DNA of 42,570 nt from Haplomitrium mnioides. Its lineage: Eukaryota > Marchantiophyta > Haplomitriopsida > Calobryales. A program made the position numbers and the translations under genes. The stretch lies in NCBI GenBank assembly GCA_049999725.1, contig JBNGIS010037936.1:1-42570 (forward strand), in the 5' to 3' direction. Below are positions 1-11,420 of the stretch, piece by piece; position 1 is the first letter of the stretch, and the number at the start of each line of letters is the position of its first letter. The notes below the pieces were generated by a model. That model saw only the letters and a program-made list of their open reading frames with translations, was not told the DNA's origin and did no database searches.

Positions 1-141
1 GCTCGTGCTTCGCTTCCAAGCCAACACTCGTGACCCTTGTTCTGCGTCAATGGCGCGCTCGTACTTCGCTTCCAAGCCAACACTCGTGACCCTTGTTCTG
101 TGTTAATGGCGCGCTCGTGCTTCGCTTGCAAGCCAACACTC
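1..141. repeat. 56-bp tandem repeat, about 2.5 copies, at window edge
   Basis: Units start at 1, 57 and 113. Each opens with GCTCGT(G/A)CTTCGCTT and contains CCAACACTCGTGACCCTTG and a closing AATGGCGC. The first two units are full length with only a few differences. The third breaks off after CCAACACTC and runs into CT-rich sequence. The array probably continues to the left of the window. It is unrelated to the 105-bp satellite. No function can be assigned. Confidence 0.85.
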
Positions 142-3100
142 TTCTTCTTCTTCCAATTGCTCTCTTCAAGAATACCTTCTTCTTCGAATTTCTCTTTTCA
201 AAAATAATTCATAGGAATGAACTAAACAGAAGAACCAAAAAATTTTTAAAAACTAAAAAAATAAATGTAGAGGCCTCATGGTGATAATGTGTTAGGAAAA
301 TGTAGAAGCATTCATTTTTCATGTATGTATGATAGTCAAGGTATGTGCTTCTTAATTTCTCTCCTCCTCTCACATCTCGTATTCTTATAACTATCACAAC
401 AACAATATATCTAATTATAAATAAGGTTACATATTTCTATTGCTAATCATGCTTATACTTATACTAACTATAATGTAGCAAAAACTAGCTTGTTGTGAAG
501 TGTGAAGTGGTTGTTTCATTAAAACCCGATGATACTCCAAAGAGTGAAAGAGTGCAATGAGCTCTTGCACGTGTCACTATTGGGAGATGAGTTAAAATTA
601 TTTGCTATAATTAATTCATGATACTTTATGGTCTTCCATGACCTATGCTATAACAATGTGCTATGGCGTGATAATGATGTTGATGTCGTCATCGAGTCAA
701 TAGCTTCCCAAATAAATCTAGATGTTTGTCTTTTCCAGCAACGGGCTTGAGTTAAATAATGTCTCTTTATTGCTCACGAGTGAAAAAAGTGCTTTGGAGC
801 TATGTGTTTAATCCTCTCTACTTTGATAAATCTTTTTGATACCTTCTCGACACATATTTTTCTTGGAACAACATAGAAGCAAGGTAATAATTTCAGCGTG
901 ATGTGAAGAAGTACAAGTTAATGTATGCTCAATACTTATCTATGAAATGTTTGTGTGACCATAAAAGAATACATCTAGAGTTTGAGATTTGGCATGCTAT
1001 GTATTCGAGAGGCATCTAGGATCTTTATGAGAAATTAGGTTTTTGTTAGTATTATTATAGAAAAATAACCCCATGTCAATATTGCCTTGAAGGAATCTAA
1101 ATATCATTTTAATGTTATTCTAGTGGGAGAGTAGGTTTTGAGCTAGATCTAGCCAATAAATTTACAACAAATGATATATTTGGTTTTGTTTGGTTGGTTA
1201 GAAACATTAAAGCTCAATTGGATGAGAGATAATGTTTCTCATATCCAACCAAAGGTTCATTCTTATTTCTTCTTGTTAATATGCCTTTTTCTTTATCTAG
1301 AGATCTCATCTCCATGGAAGAAGTGACTCAATGAGCTTCATCTATATTAAATTGATGAAGGAATTGGGTTTGTACAAAGCACTTCATGTCAAATATTCTT
1401 TTTTTACACTTTTGTAGTACACTTAATTATATTTGTATGTCTAAATATATCTATATCATAAACATATATGGCAACAATTATAAATTCTTTGTGATCTCTT
1501 GTAATGAATAAGCATGAGGAAATGTACTAATTATAGAAACCTATAACCAACATATATTCTCTAAATATCGAGACTTTATCACTTTGCTTTAGTCTATTCA
1601 TGGATATATTGATCTTGACAACATATCTATCACTAACTAGAGGCATGAAGTGATGCAAGTTGGGAGGCAATAGGTTCACTTTCTTGAGGGACAATATGCC
1701 CACTTATTGATTTGAGCATGTTAAGAACTATAGGTACTTGTCTTTTTTTGTTGTACTTAGTTCTATTAGTGTTATGGAATTTAGGAGTAGATTCAACACA
1801 CCTTGAACAAAAAAATCAACTCAAAGAGAGATTATTGAGAGGGTATGAGCTGACTGAATCAAGGAGAAGAGTATCACAAACAATTTTTGTAAGAGGCTAC
1901 AATTTGACCCCAATCTCAAATTCCCAACATTAAAGTGTTGAAATCTTCTTAATCAAGAAAGATTAGTCTTGTTAGAAAGCCCTCCTTAAAGAGCTTCCAA
2001 TGTGAGTAATTTTAGAAGAATTGAAGAGCTTAGAAAGTGATATCTATTTGAAGGAATCTACTCCCCAATCACTACTACAAGGACTCCTAGTTGAACTATG
2101 AAGAATCAACCATTATTCGGTTGAAATCATCCATCTTTTGTTTTGGCTCGTCAAGATGATTACTTAGGGTTCTTTTGTTTGGACGCTTTATGGTGGCACA
2201 TCAATTTGGCCCCTCATTACTTTGGGTCTTCAATTCACTTCAGCTTGCAATTGCATTTACCCCTATACTCACTTCGGTCACAATTGACCTTCGTTGAAAA
2301 TATCTTTTGGCATGAGTCCAAGATTGTCTTTTGGCTCTTGATGTCTTTTAGCCTTTTTTGCTCTTCATGGCACGCCTCAAGATTTCTTTCACATACCACT
2401 CACTTATAGCCCTAGATTATATTCGACCCCTCATCCAAAAATCTATGCAACAAAAACTCATGTGGTGCAATCACATTATAAAACATTGGCCAATCAAATC
2501 TTGTCCAAATCCTCAGATCTTGAGCTCGATAAATTCTTCTAAGCAATCTTTTTGAGAAGATTTTATTGAGAGTTGAAGGAGATAAGTCTACTCCAAGGTT
2601 GCATGCAAAAGAGGTGAGGAATTAATGCACCACCGCAACCTAGTCATCCAAGAAATTGGATGACATGTTTTGGTCTAAGTGAGATGTTTGTAAACTTAAT
2701 GGATGTTTTCTTTCAAGGCCTTTCTAACATAGTTTGAATCTCTCAAGATAATGGAGAATTAGAGATATAGAGGCCATAGGAAGTTAGGGAATAAATTGTC
2801 ATTGGAGCCTTCTTCAAGGTAGGACGAAAGACATAAGGTTTCTAAGGCAACCACTCAAGAGCTACCAAATATCACATGCTAGAGAGTCTGCATCCCCAAC
2901 GCCAACCATAGATTGGCACATATCAACAATTGGAGAAGTCAGCAAAATCTCAAGTTTAGAAAACTTGTTGAGTAGGAAATTGCTCACCCCTTGAGCCATT
3001 AGCAAAAAGTGACAAGGACAAACTAGATAAAATCAAGCATTCATAGGCTTGTTGAAAGCAGATTGCCAAGATGTTTTTGACATACCTGTCTTTTCTCTAC

Positions 3101-3376
3101 AAATGCAAGATATGACTCACAAGTTATAGCATGATTGCTTTCAAGCCCTTGGATGATATTAGGCATCAACAACTCTCATCAATCCTAAAAGGTGTGACTA
3201 TTCGACCCATTGGGAATATAGTAAGGCTTAGGTCTCATTGTCAAGAATTCTCATACTAGACTAGAGACAAAGGAAGCTAGAGGTGGCTGCTCTTAATGAG
3301 GAATCTTGGCCAGCGGACTGAACCAAGTCTTGGGTGCTCAAGTCATCAAGATAGAGGATAGATACGCTTGTTAACC
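142..3376. other. AT-rich stretch with no recognisable gene
   Basis: This stretch of about 3.2 kb has only short open frames (the longest under 90 codons), stops in all frames, and no domain, tRNA or rRNA that I recognise. A 73-codon frame at 1712-1933 begins with a hydrophobic run but has no supporting context. The sequence is plausibly old, decayed intergenic or transposon DNA. It ends where the first partial 105-bp satellite monomer becomes recognisable, near 3377. Confidence 0.6.
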
Positions 3377-4563
3377 TTTTATTTTATAAAATGCAAAGAA
3401 CAAACAATTGTAGTTGTTGTATAATGACCTATCAATTCTCTACTATGCTCAACAACAATCTCTTCTTTTCCTCCCATTTCATGCAATGGCATGCCATGCA
3501 AAGTGGAAGCAGCTAGAGTTGTTGAAGAGTAAGATATGAATTGTTTTATATGCTTACGAACATTCTGTTCTTTTTCTCCCATTTCATATAATGCAAAGCA
3601 TAAGTAATTGTAGTTGTTGAGGAGTGAGATGTGAACTCTCTCCTATGCTCAACAACAATCTCTTCTTTTTCTCCCATTTCATGCAATGCGATACAATGCA
3701 AAGCACAAGCACTTGCAGTTGTTGAGAAGTGAGATGTGAGTTATCTCATACGCTTCCCAACAATCTCTTCTTTTCTCCAATTTAATGCAATGCGATACAA
3801 TAAAAAGCAAAAACACTTGTAGTTGAGGAGTGAGATGTGAACTGTCCCTTATGCTGACCAACAGTCTCTTCTTTTCCTTTGATTTCATGCAATGCAAAGA
3901 ACAAGCAGTTGTAGTTGTTGAGGAGTGACATATCAATTGTCGTCTATGCTTAGCAAGAATCTCTTAATTTCTTCCAATTTCATGCAATGCAACACCATGC
4001 AAAGCGCAAGAAGTTGCAGTTGTTGAGGAGTGAGATGTGAGGTGTCTCATGTGCTCTCCAACAAATTTTTTTTTTCCATCCATTTCTTGCAATGCCTAAC
4101 AATGCAGAGCACAAACCATTGCAATTGTTGATGAGTGAGGTGTTAACCATCTCCTATGCTCACCAACAATCTCTTCCTTTCGTCTAATTTCATGCAATGC
4201 AATACAATGTAAAGCACAAGTTGCTTGAATTGTTGAGAAGTGACATGTGAACTCTCCCTTCTACTCAGCAACAATCTTTTCTTTTCCTCCCACTTTATGC
4301 AATTTGATGCAATACAAAGCACAAGTTGTTGCAGAAGTTGACGAGTAATATGGGAATATTCTTCTCGATTTAGCAAGAATTTCTTCTTTTCCTCCCAATT
4401 TATGTTATGCAAAGCACAAGGATTTGAAGTAAATGAGACGTGAGATATGAGTTGTCTCCTTTGCTCACAACAATCTCTTCTTTTCCTCCAATTTCATGCA
4501 TTGCGATACAATGCAAAGTACAACCACTTGAAGTTGTTGAGGAGAAATATGTGATTTGTCTTC
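3377..4563. repeat. 105-bp satellite array, block 1
   Basis: About eleven diverged tandem monomers. Each carries, in order, GTTGAGGAGTGAGATGTGA, a CTCAACAACAATCTCTTC segment, TTTTCCTCCCATTTCATGC, and a CAATGC(G/A)ATACAATGC box followed by AAAGCACAAG. Monomers are about 105 bp when complete; several lack the ATACAATGC part and are shorter. The block ends abruptly at the 5' LTR of element C, and the same array phase resumes at 16368, so the element split a once continuous array. Confidence 0.93.
4559..4563. repeat. Target-site duplication TCTTC, left copy (element C)
   Basis: TCTTC directly precedes the LTR start TGTCAGC at 4564 and recurs directly after the 3' LTR end TGACA at 16368-16372. 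Removing the element and one copy gives GATTTGTCTTCTCTACTC, which fits the satellite consensus GATTTGTCTCCTCTGCTC. The pre-insertion site is therefore the array itself. Confidence 0.93.
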
Positions 4564-5174
4564 TGTCAGCTAGTGACATAGGTCACTAAGGAAGAATTCA
4601 TGAGATCTGAAGTGGCATTGGAACAATTTCTCTCTTGTAAATGTTAAAGTACCTCGGAAGCAGCGGATCGACTCCAATCAATGAGCATGAGCGGATCGCC
4701 AGGATTTGAGGAGTGGAATGGGATCGTTTTGGAAGGAGAAAACGGAGTTGTGTTAGCCTGTGAGTGGGGGGGCACCACTAAAATTTGACGGAAGCAGAAG
4801 AGAGCCTGCAAGTATCATTGAGATGCACGAATTGAGGCCCGAGCAAGAAGGAACGGAGCTCTCACCAGAGGTAATCAGCCAAGAGGAGGAAGGAAGGGCG
4901 ACGTTGGAAGTGAGGGAGGAGCGGGGGCAAGAGGAGAAGGATCCGAGACCTGGGGCGGAGATCGAAGAGCGCCAACAAGTGAGGGGGACCGCAGACAAGG
5001 AAAGGCAGTAGCGCAAGCGTTCAAATGCCACACACCAGAAGCAGAAATCGGAAAGAGGAAGGAGGGGGACATGGCCTTCGTAAGCAGCGACTACGCCAAG
5101 GATTGGGGGACGCTCCGATCCCTCAAGTGTTAACGGGTTCTGTTGGGGTCCGCAACCCCTTCCTTCAGTGTCCA

Positions 5175-5455
5175 CGAGCCTTTGCGGAAATGTGGAGTCC
5201 TCAGAGAGCTCAGAGAGATTCAGTGAAAACATGGCGTCCTTGGAGGGCTTTGGGAGATTCAGCGGAGACGTGGCAGGCGCAGGAGTGTCTGCGGGCCTTT
5301 GCAGAAACTTGTCGTCCTCGGATGGCTCTAGGAGATTGAGTAGAAACATTGCGTCTTTGGAGGGCTCTGGGAGATTCGAGGGAGACGTGGCAGGCGCAGT
5401 AGTGCTCGTAGGCCTTTGCGGAAACGTGGCACTCGGGAGGAGCCCATAGGATTCC
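5175..5455 (+). repeat. LTR subrepeats with ACGTGGC cores
   Basis: Short, imperfect tandem units contain GGGAGATTCAG, GGAGACGTGGCAGGCGCAG and CCTTTGCGGAAACGTGGC. ACGTGGC occurs at 5268, 5385 and 5424. This heptamer contains the ACGT core of plant G-box/ABRE elements that bZIP factors bind. The same units occur in the 3' LTR and, inverted, in element B. A regulatory role is inferred only. Confidence 0.75.
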
Positions 5456-5459
5456 TCAG

Positions 5460-6110
5460 ACTCAAGTCAACTTCAAATTTGCGGGTCAAAGGTGGCGGTC
5501 CAACTTCCCTGTTAAAAGTGATGTCAAACAATGCTACCTCAGTCACATGGCGCTTTGGAGGAGCTTGTTGGATCCTTTGGGTCAGAGAGAGGTCAACTAC
5601 GGATTAAGGTCAGCACAGTGGTCCAACTTCCCCGTTGAAAACAATGTCGGACAATGCTATGCGGAACCAAGTCAACTAAAGGCCTAGAGGTTCCGTAAGT
5701 TCCTTCGGACTCTCTGTTTGAGGAATATTTCAGAATCTCCCACGGTCAACTTCGGAACCTGAGGTCAGCGTGGCGGTCCAACTTCCATGTTGAAAATGGC
5801 GTCGGACAGCGCTACCTCGGACACATGGCACTTCAAAGGAGCCTGTTGGATTCCTCGGACTCCGGTCAACTTCGGAACTGCTAGTCAACGGTGGCGGTCC
5901 AACTTCCCTATGGAAAACGACGTCGGACGACGGTCACCAAAGAAAGTCAACCTCGGAACTCAAGGTCCGAGGGTTCCCTCGGACTTATTAGTCTGTTGGA
6001 TTCTTCAGACTTGGGTACGTCAACTACGGATAAGGGTCAATGCTGCGGTCAAGCTTCTGAGTTGAAGACGGCATTGGACGGCGGCCATAGAGGAAAAGTC
6101 AAACTTCGGA
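5460..6110 (+). promoter_or_regulatory. LTR subrepeats dense in W-box cores
   Basis: Imperfect units about 80-155 bp apart each carry GTCAAC (complement GTTGAC, the WRKY W-box core) and GGCGGTCCAACTTCC. On the + strand GTCAA starts at 5466, 5485, 5592, 5671, 5745, 5865, 5884, 5946, 6019, 6036, 6048 and 6098: twelve in about 640 bp, all in one orientation. Random sequence would give one or two. The region lies in the upstream half of the LTR, where U3 enhancers sit. Responsiveness to WRKY factors is a hypothesis. Confidence 0.55.
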
Positions 6111-7546
6111 ACTTTGTTCTACGAGATTCTTCGGAACCCATTTTCGTGGGATTTCACGGACTCGACCACGTATACCTTGGAACTTACCGTTGTACTTGGA
6201 TCTTTCTGCGAATAGACAGGGTAGGTGTCGCCACGTCAGTAGCCCGAGCCTAATGGGAATAACGACCTTTTCAAACGAGAAGGATTTTGTAGGGGCGGAA
6301 GTGTGAGGGGTATACATCGACGGGCTGCAACATTGAACGGGTTGATGTTGATGTTAGTGTGCAAGCAAGCTAGACACGCGCAAGTGATCTCAGGATATGA
6401 AGACGCTACGAGGTAAGGCAAAAGGGATTCCATTGGAAATTTACGTGAGGCAAGTGTACTCGTGCAGGGGCTAGCAGGGTGGAGGTGGATTGCAGGGGCG
6501 TTGAGAATCGCTAGGCGGGGAGCTCTAGAGGCTCGAAAATCCAGGTGGACTCATCCCTGCGGGTGGACCAGTAGCGGAGGTGAATCCATACAAGAAATTG
6601 AAGGGGATCCCATCTATTGAGAATTCAGGAGAGGCTGCCAAGTGGGATCTTGGAGTCATATCTGCATCATCTGTGCAGAAGCATCAAACCCAGAAGTGCT
6701 CAGAGTGCGCTCTGGTTCATCCTTTCAAGTGGAGCCAAGAACAGGGTGGCTGCGTTAGTGTCCGCGCACTGTAGAGAAAATTTGTTCAAGATTTGGAGGT
6801 GAAGTGAGTTGCCAACAGTCGAGGGGACTATCTTCCAGAGGTGGAAGTTAAAGAAATCCTCTTCTGAACCTGAGGAAGTAAATTGAAGACTTCTCGCGAG
6901 GGAAGTTAAAAAACTATTTGGAAGAAGGGTGTGTGCAAGGGAGATGGAAGGAAGTTTGACGTGGTATGTTGAGGAAAGGAGGAGTCTGTTGGGGAGGTTA
7001 GTCTTGGTGGTCTTGTAAGGCATATGAGTTTGGTGAAGTGCAATGAATGTATATTGTTTGTAATTGTATATGAGTGTGTCAGCTAGATTTGAGTTTTGTT
7101 TTATTGTATAAGAAACAATTAGAACTAGGATCATCCAGATATACCTGTTGTTCAGACCTTGGGACAGCCTTGTGAAGGGGGAGTCAAGTCCCTTGACATT
7201 GTTCTATGACTCTAGGGTTATTGCATTCTGCTCTTGAATTGTATACAAGGTGGCTGGGCTCAGATTTAGGACCCTTGAATTATATTGAAGATTACCATAG
7301 AAGTACTTGGGTTTATGTGCATGGGTATTCTGGCATTGAGTGTGAATGAGCAGTTGGGCTGCTGAATTGATTGTTGGAGAGAGGAAAGGCTTGTGAGGTG
7401 AAGAAGAGTTCCTTAAAGCCTCAAAGTGATAACTGGATAGGAGCCATCTCATAAAAGAACCTATTTCCCTTGTTTTCATCCTCCTCTGCCTTCTAAGTGG
7501 CACATGTAGAGGTTAAGGCCTGAAGGAAGGGAGTGACATAAATGTT

Positions 7547-7564
7547 TGGCGCTAGAAGGAGGGC
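7547..7564 (+). other. Candidate primer-binding site, element C
   Basis: TGGCGCTAGAAGGAGGGC starts eight bases after the LTR end. The initial TGG complements the CCA-3' end of a tRNA, and the position fits a minus-strand primer site. Element B has the same site at 41198-41215 with the second base changed (TAG for TGG). I cannot assign the tRNA. Confidence 0.75.
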
Positions 7565-7745
7565 GAAAGGTTTGCAAAAAGCCTGAGACCAACCTGAAGC
7601 CAAGTTATCACTGCGTGCATCAAGGACCCAAAGTCGAATTGTGCAGGAGATATTCGAAAAACAGAGCACCTTGTGGTTAGCCTGTTGAGGAAGATTCGAG
7701 GAAGGAATCGATTTGTGGGTAGAATTGTTCTTGCCTAGTGCTGAG

Positions 7746-9300
7746 ATGGCCAACCCGGTACCCCCTTCTGAGTTGAGGGGTATATTTAAATAAAATCCTC
7801 CAAGGGGCATTCGAAGGACGACCCTGATGCATGGTTGGATGATCTGGAAAACACCGCGGCAGCAAATGAAGAAAGTCATGCTAAAATCAGAATTTTTCCA
7901 ATGGTTCTCAAGGGAGAGGCCCAACTATGGTTTAAGGATCTACTCGATAACATCAAAAGGGATTGGGGAGCTTTCAAGATTGCATTCATTGCGGAGTTCA
8001 GAGGGATCAGGGAGGAAATAGAGGCACTGATCAAAATGGGTCAGCTCAGAATGAATAAGAAGGAATCCGTTAGGAAATTTCTCCATAGGTTTAAGAAGGT
8101 GGCTTGGAAGCTGAATCCCCTAGCCACGGATAGGATGCTCACAATGTGGTTCTTGGCAACCTTGCCCAAGGGAATTGGGACCTGGGTGAGGCAAATGGAT
8201 CTGCAAACTCTGGAGGAGGCAGTCAATGCACCCCGATCCCACGTCAAGGATGCAATCACAAGCTCCTGCAGAAAACCAAGAGCCAAGTATGAGTCCGATG
8301 ACTCTTCGGACACTTCAGATAGCGGAGAGGAGACGGATGAGAGTTCTGCATCCACATCGGAAAGCAAGGGTGACTCGGACAGCAATAGCTTAGAGGAGGA
8401 CCGGTCTTCCCGGAAGAAGAAGAAGAGGAAAGATTTGAAGAAGAAGAAACAAGTCAAGGAGAGAGAAGGGCATCATCGCAAGGGGGCCAACAAAGGAAAA
8501 TACAGAAGAAGTGAACTCGAACCCAAGACGAGCAAAAAGCAAGGGGGGAGGGATCAAATTGAGGAGCTGAGTGCCAAAATAGAGGCGATGAATATCCTCC
8601 TGACAAGAATCAAATTGGAAGGCCGACCACCACCCACCAGGCGAGTTGGAGTGTGGTGTGTGAGATGCAACAAGCATGGCCACTCCCCTCAAGAATGCCC
8701 GACAGAGAATAATACAATACACTACATATGAGAAGAGGCACCGAAGTATGTGAGGGAGGAGGTGGATTATGTGATGGAGGAGGCCCCAGAGATAATATAC
8801 CATATTAGCAAGGGACCTCGTACCATGATGAGTAGGCTTGCAGGGGGAAATAGTAGGCCAAGAAACCGTTTGGCTACCAATCGACCACCCTGGACAACAA
8901 TCATGGTTTGCTACAATTGTGGCTAGCCAGGCCACATTTCCTCCAATTGTCTAGAGCCACGGAAGAGCAATTATGGTCAACTGCCCACATTATGCTTTCA
9001 ATGTAAGGAGGAGCATGTGGCGGTCAATTTCCCACTCAGCCAAAGGCCTTATGCATCCTCTGGTCTAGGCGCAAACCCCCTCCTCCTGCGATTGTCAATC
9101 TCATAGCCTTAGAAAAGGAGGAGGAAGCAAAATTGCTTGGATGGAAGACACCCACTCTTGAAGACTGCTACCGGGTGGTGACCCGAGTCGGGGCAAAAGC
9201 CAAGAAGAAGAGTCAGAGGAAGACCAAGTGAAAAGCCAAGAAGGAGATGGCTAAAGTGCCCTCATCATGGAGTGACTCGGATGATCAATGAGATAATCCA
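7746..9300 (+). pseudogene. gag: Decayed gag of element C (capsid, three CCHC knuckles)
   Basis: Gag packages element RNA into particles. The likely start is the ATG at 7746 (MANPVPPSELRG), which matches the start in element B. The frame is lost near 7795 and resumes at 7835 for about 298 codons. The capsid part shows DAWLDDLEN, then GEAQLWFKDL, W..F and a KFLHRFKKVAWKL helix, typical of the retrotransposon gag family. A serine/acid-rich tract (about 8295-8400) leads into a lysine-rich tract. The first zinc knuckle, CVRCNKHGHSPQEC, is at 8657-8698. After a stop at 8729 the second knuckle, near 8920, is cut by TAG inside CYNCG. The third, near 8995, has lost a glycine and its last cysteine. 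Element B keeps intact versions of all three. No functional protein is expected. Confidence 0.88.
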
Positions 9301-9573
9301 AAGTGGTTCTATCCTAAGCAACATGACCATATGAGGAAGCAGCTGGAGGCTCTAGAAGTACTGGAGCAGGAGCAAGCAGCAATTGAGACCCTCAAGGAGG
9401 CCCACAAGTAGCAGGTGGACCCCAAGGAAGTAGGGGCGAAGATCACATCCCCAAAAATTGAAGTAAAACCCATTCCCTACAGCATCCAAGCAAATGTGAG
9501 AGACTGCCTAGTCACGACTATTGTAGGCCAATTGATCAAGGATATCCTGGTGTATAGAAGGCAGCTCTAGGAA

Positions 9574-10065
9574 TTGTTGATGGGAGTCAAGAGGAGGAGA
9601 AGGCTGCCCCGAGTGGGAGCTCCAACGGATCTGCAGTTGGTATGTGAGGACAATGGGACCTCGGAGATTGACATCCAGATAGTAGGGTGCACGTTGTCGT
9701 TGGTGCATGTAGATGGAGGGGCAAGAGTAAACATTATGGTGGAGGAGACCGCCTACAAGTTGGGATTCACGGAATTCCAACCCATAGCTAGAATCATGAG
9801 GCTGGCGAATGGACCTTGGGTGAAACCATTAGGCTCCCTCCTTTGAGTTCCCACCTTCATTGGAGGAAAAGAATTTAAGTTGAATTATTTGGTCATGCGG
9901 CCAGCTAGAGCGTCTCCATATCCTATACTAATTGGAAGACCTTGGCTGTATAGGGCTCGAGTCTTGCATAACTGGGGAAATTTGACATTGGTGTTCGGTC
10001 TCGAGAAGACAGTGGTGCAATACGGACCAGTTCTTGACCTAGGGGAAACACAAACAAAAGAGTAG
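9574..10065 (+). pseudogene. Decayed aspartic protease region, element C
   Basis: The retroviral-type protease cuts the Gag-Pol polyprotein. The active-site loop reads LVHVDGGARVNIM with the aspartate codon at 9712-9714; the usual signature is D(S/T)GA. The flap and C-terminal region include EETAYKLGF and LIGRPWLYRARVLHN. A stop at 9844 splits the domain. Element B carries the same region with DRG in the loop. The middle residue differs from the classical serine or threonine in both copies, so it may be a family feature (DGG) followed by decay in B. The domain identification rests on position between gag and reverse transcriptase plus this loop. Confidence 0.78.
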
Positions 10066-10480
10066 TATGATAGTGAGTGGTCTGAAGAGTAGGAAGAATC
10101 GGAATACCACTATTGGGTTCAGATGGTAAGCGAGGCCACAAAGGAGGATCTGTCGGAAGAAGGTGTGGTGTCTGTAAATCAAATTGAGATAGTCGAGTAC
10201 ACAGAAACAGAGCACCATCTGAGGGAATCCACGGAATACCTGGCAAGAGATGAGGACACTAAAGCTGGAAGAAAGGAGGGGTCCGAAGTGTCTCATCGAA
10301 TGCAGGGGGTGGATACAGAGAAGTTCGAAGAGTCACTCTGAGTGAAAGGGGGGTTGCAATTGGCGACCTTCATGCAGGAAGAAGCTGCGCGTTGGAGAAA
10401 CGAGATGGAGGCGAAGCGGGAATCCCAACACAAGCAATTGATAGTCCAAGAGGGACATACATTCCACATATGCTCTGAAT
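10066..10480 (+). pseudogene. Acidic linker between protease and reverse transcriptase, element C
   Basis: Roughly 130 codons rich in glutamate, aspartate and serine join protease to reverse transcriptase, with stops at 10063, 10090 and 10339. The corresponding stretch in element B (38779-38250 on the - strand) is open and carries the same peptide pieces, for example EATEEDLSEEGVV and SELPKESE. It was therefore translated in the ancestor. No domain is recognised. It could be a spacer or a poorly conserved domain. Confidence 0.65.
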
Positions 10481-11420
10481 TGCCCAAAGAATCAGAGCGA
10501 GCCCTCACCCATCTCCTAATAAACTTTAGTGATGCCTTTGCCTGGAGTCACGTAGATTTGAGGGGAGTCCCGAGGGAATTAGGGGAACACAGAGTTGACT
10601 TAGAGCCCACAACAATCCCTGTAAGACAGCGTCAATACAGGATGAATCCCCGCTTCTCCCTGTAGGTGAAGGAGGAGATCGATAAGCTATTGGAGGCAGA
10701 TTTCATCTACCCGGTGTTGAACAGTGAATGGGTGCCCCCGTTGGTGGTGGTAGCCAAGAAAGTCGGGCAGGATGGGGAATATAAACTCCGAGTATGCCAA
10801 GATTTTTGGAAGCTCAATGAGGCCACAAAGAAGAACCACTACCCATTGCTCTTCACAAACGGGGTGCTGGATTTGGTGGCAGGGCAAGAAGTCTATAGCT
10901 TCCTGGATGGATATTATGGGTACAACCAGATTTGGATCTGAGAGATAGGGGGTGTTTGCCTTCCGAAGGATGCCATTTGGACTATGCAATGCACCAAGAA
11001 CTTTTCAAATGATGATGATAAACATCTTCCATGATTACCTCAAGAAATTCTTGGAGATCTTCATCGATGATTTCGTGGTATACGGGAAGCTGTGTGATCA
11101 CGAGTGGGATGTTAGGCTCACCCTCCAAAGATGCAGAGAGACGGGGCTGAGATTACACCCCGGTAAATGTTTCTTCGAGGTGAAGGAGGGGATACTCCTC
11201 GGACACCAGATTTCCAGTCGGGGCATCGAAGTAGACCAGGAGAAGATTGCCCTCTAGATGAATGTCTCATTCCCCACCATCTTAAAGGAGGTGTAGGGCT
11301 TCTTGGGGTGCGTGGGATACTACAGAAGATTTATCGACCAGTTTGCCTTAGTGGCTCCATCCCTCACCCAAATGACCAAGGGAGGCCGAACCTTTGAAGC
11401 GACCCTCGAAAGGTTGGCAA
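10481..11420 (+). pseudogene. Decayed reverse transcriptase, element C
   Basis: This RNA-dependent DNA polymerase domain is broken by a stop at 10663, a frameshift between 10941 and 10952, and a stop at 11255. Recognisable motifs in order are the N-terminal FAWSHVDLRGVPRELGEH, PPLVVVAKKVG, KLRVCQDFWKLNEATKKNHYP, FLDGYYGYNQI, MPFGLCNAPRTFQ, the catalytic box FIDDFVVYG (both aspartates at 11066-11071), LHPGKCFF, ILLGH, and GCVGYYRRFIDQFA in the connection region. This is a typical Ty3/gypsy set. The catalytic box survives, but the frame does not. RNase H follows directly in the same frame. Confidence 0.93.

Larger units (their letters stand above)
4564..7538 (+). repeat. 5' LTR of element C (2975 bp)
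   Basis: It begins TGTCAGCTAGTGACAT and ends GGGAGTGACA, giving the inverted termini TGTCA/TGACA. It matches 13416-16367 along its full length. The first part is unique sequence. Positions 5175-5455 hold short subrepeats with AACGTGGC or GACGTGGC, and 5460-6110 holds longer subrepeats built around GGTCAACTTCGGAAC and GGCGGTCCAACTTCC. The last 1.3 kb is the section best conserved with all other LTRs in the window. Open frames within it on both strands have no recognisable product. Confidence 0.95.

Noticed and set aside
1712-1933. 73-codon open frame with a hydrophobic start
   Set aside because: No homology that I recognise, no neighbours, and its length is expected by chance in AT-rich DNA.
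2680-2770. Peptide MFVNLMDVFFQGLSN resembling a reverse transcriptase motif
   Set aside because: Only a few residues match, no other reverse transcriptase motif lies nearby in any frame, and the surrounding sequence is full of stops.
4753-5349. 198-codon open frame on the - strand of the 5' LTR
   Set aside because: It lies in LTR subrepeats, is broken in the other LTRs, and its leucine/proline/serine-rich peptide reflects the repeat composition.
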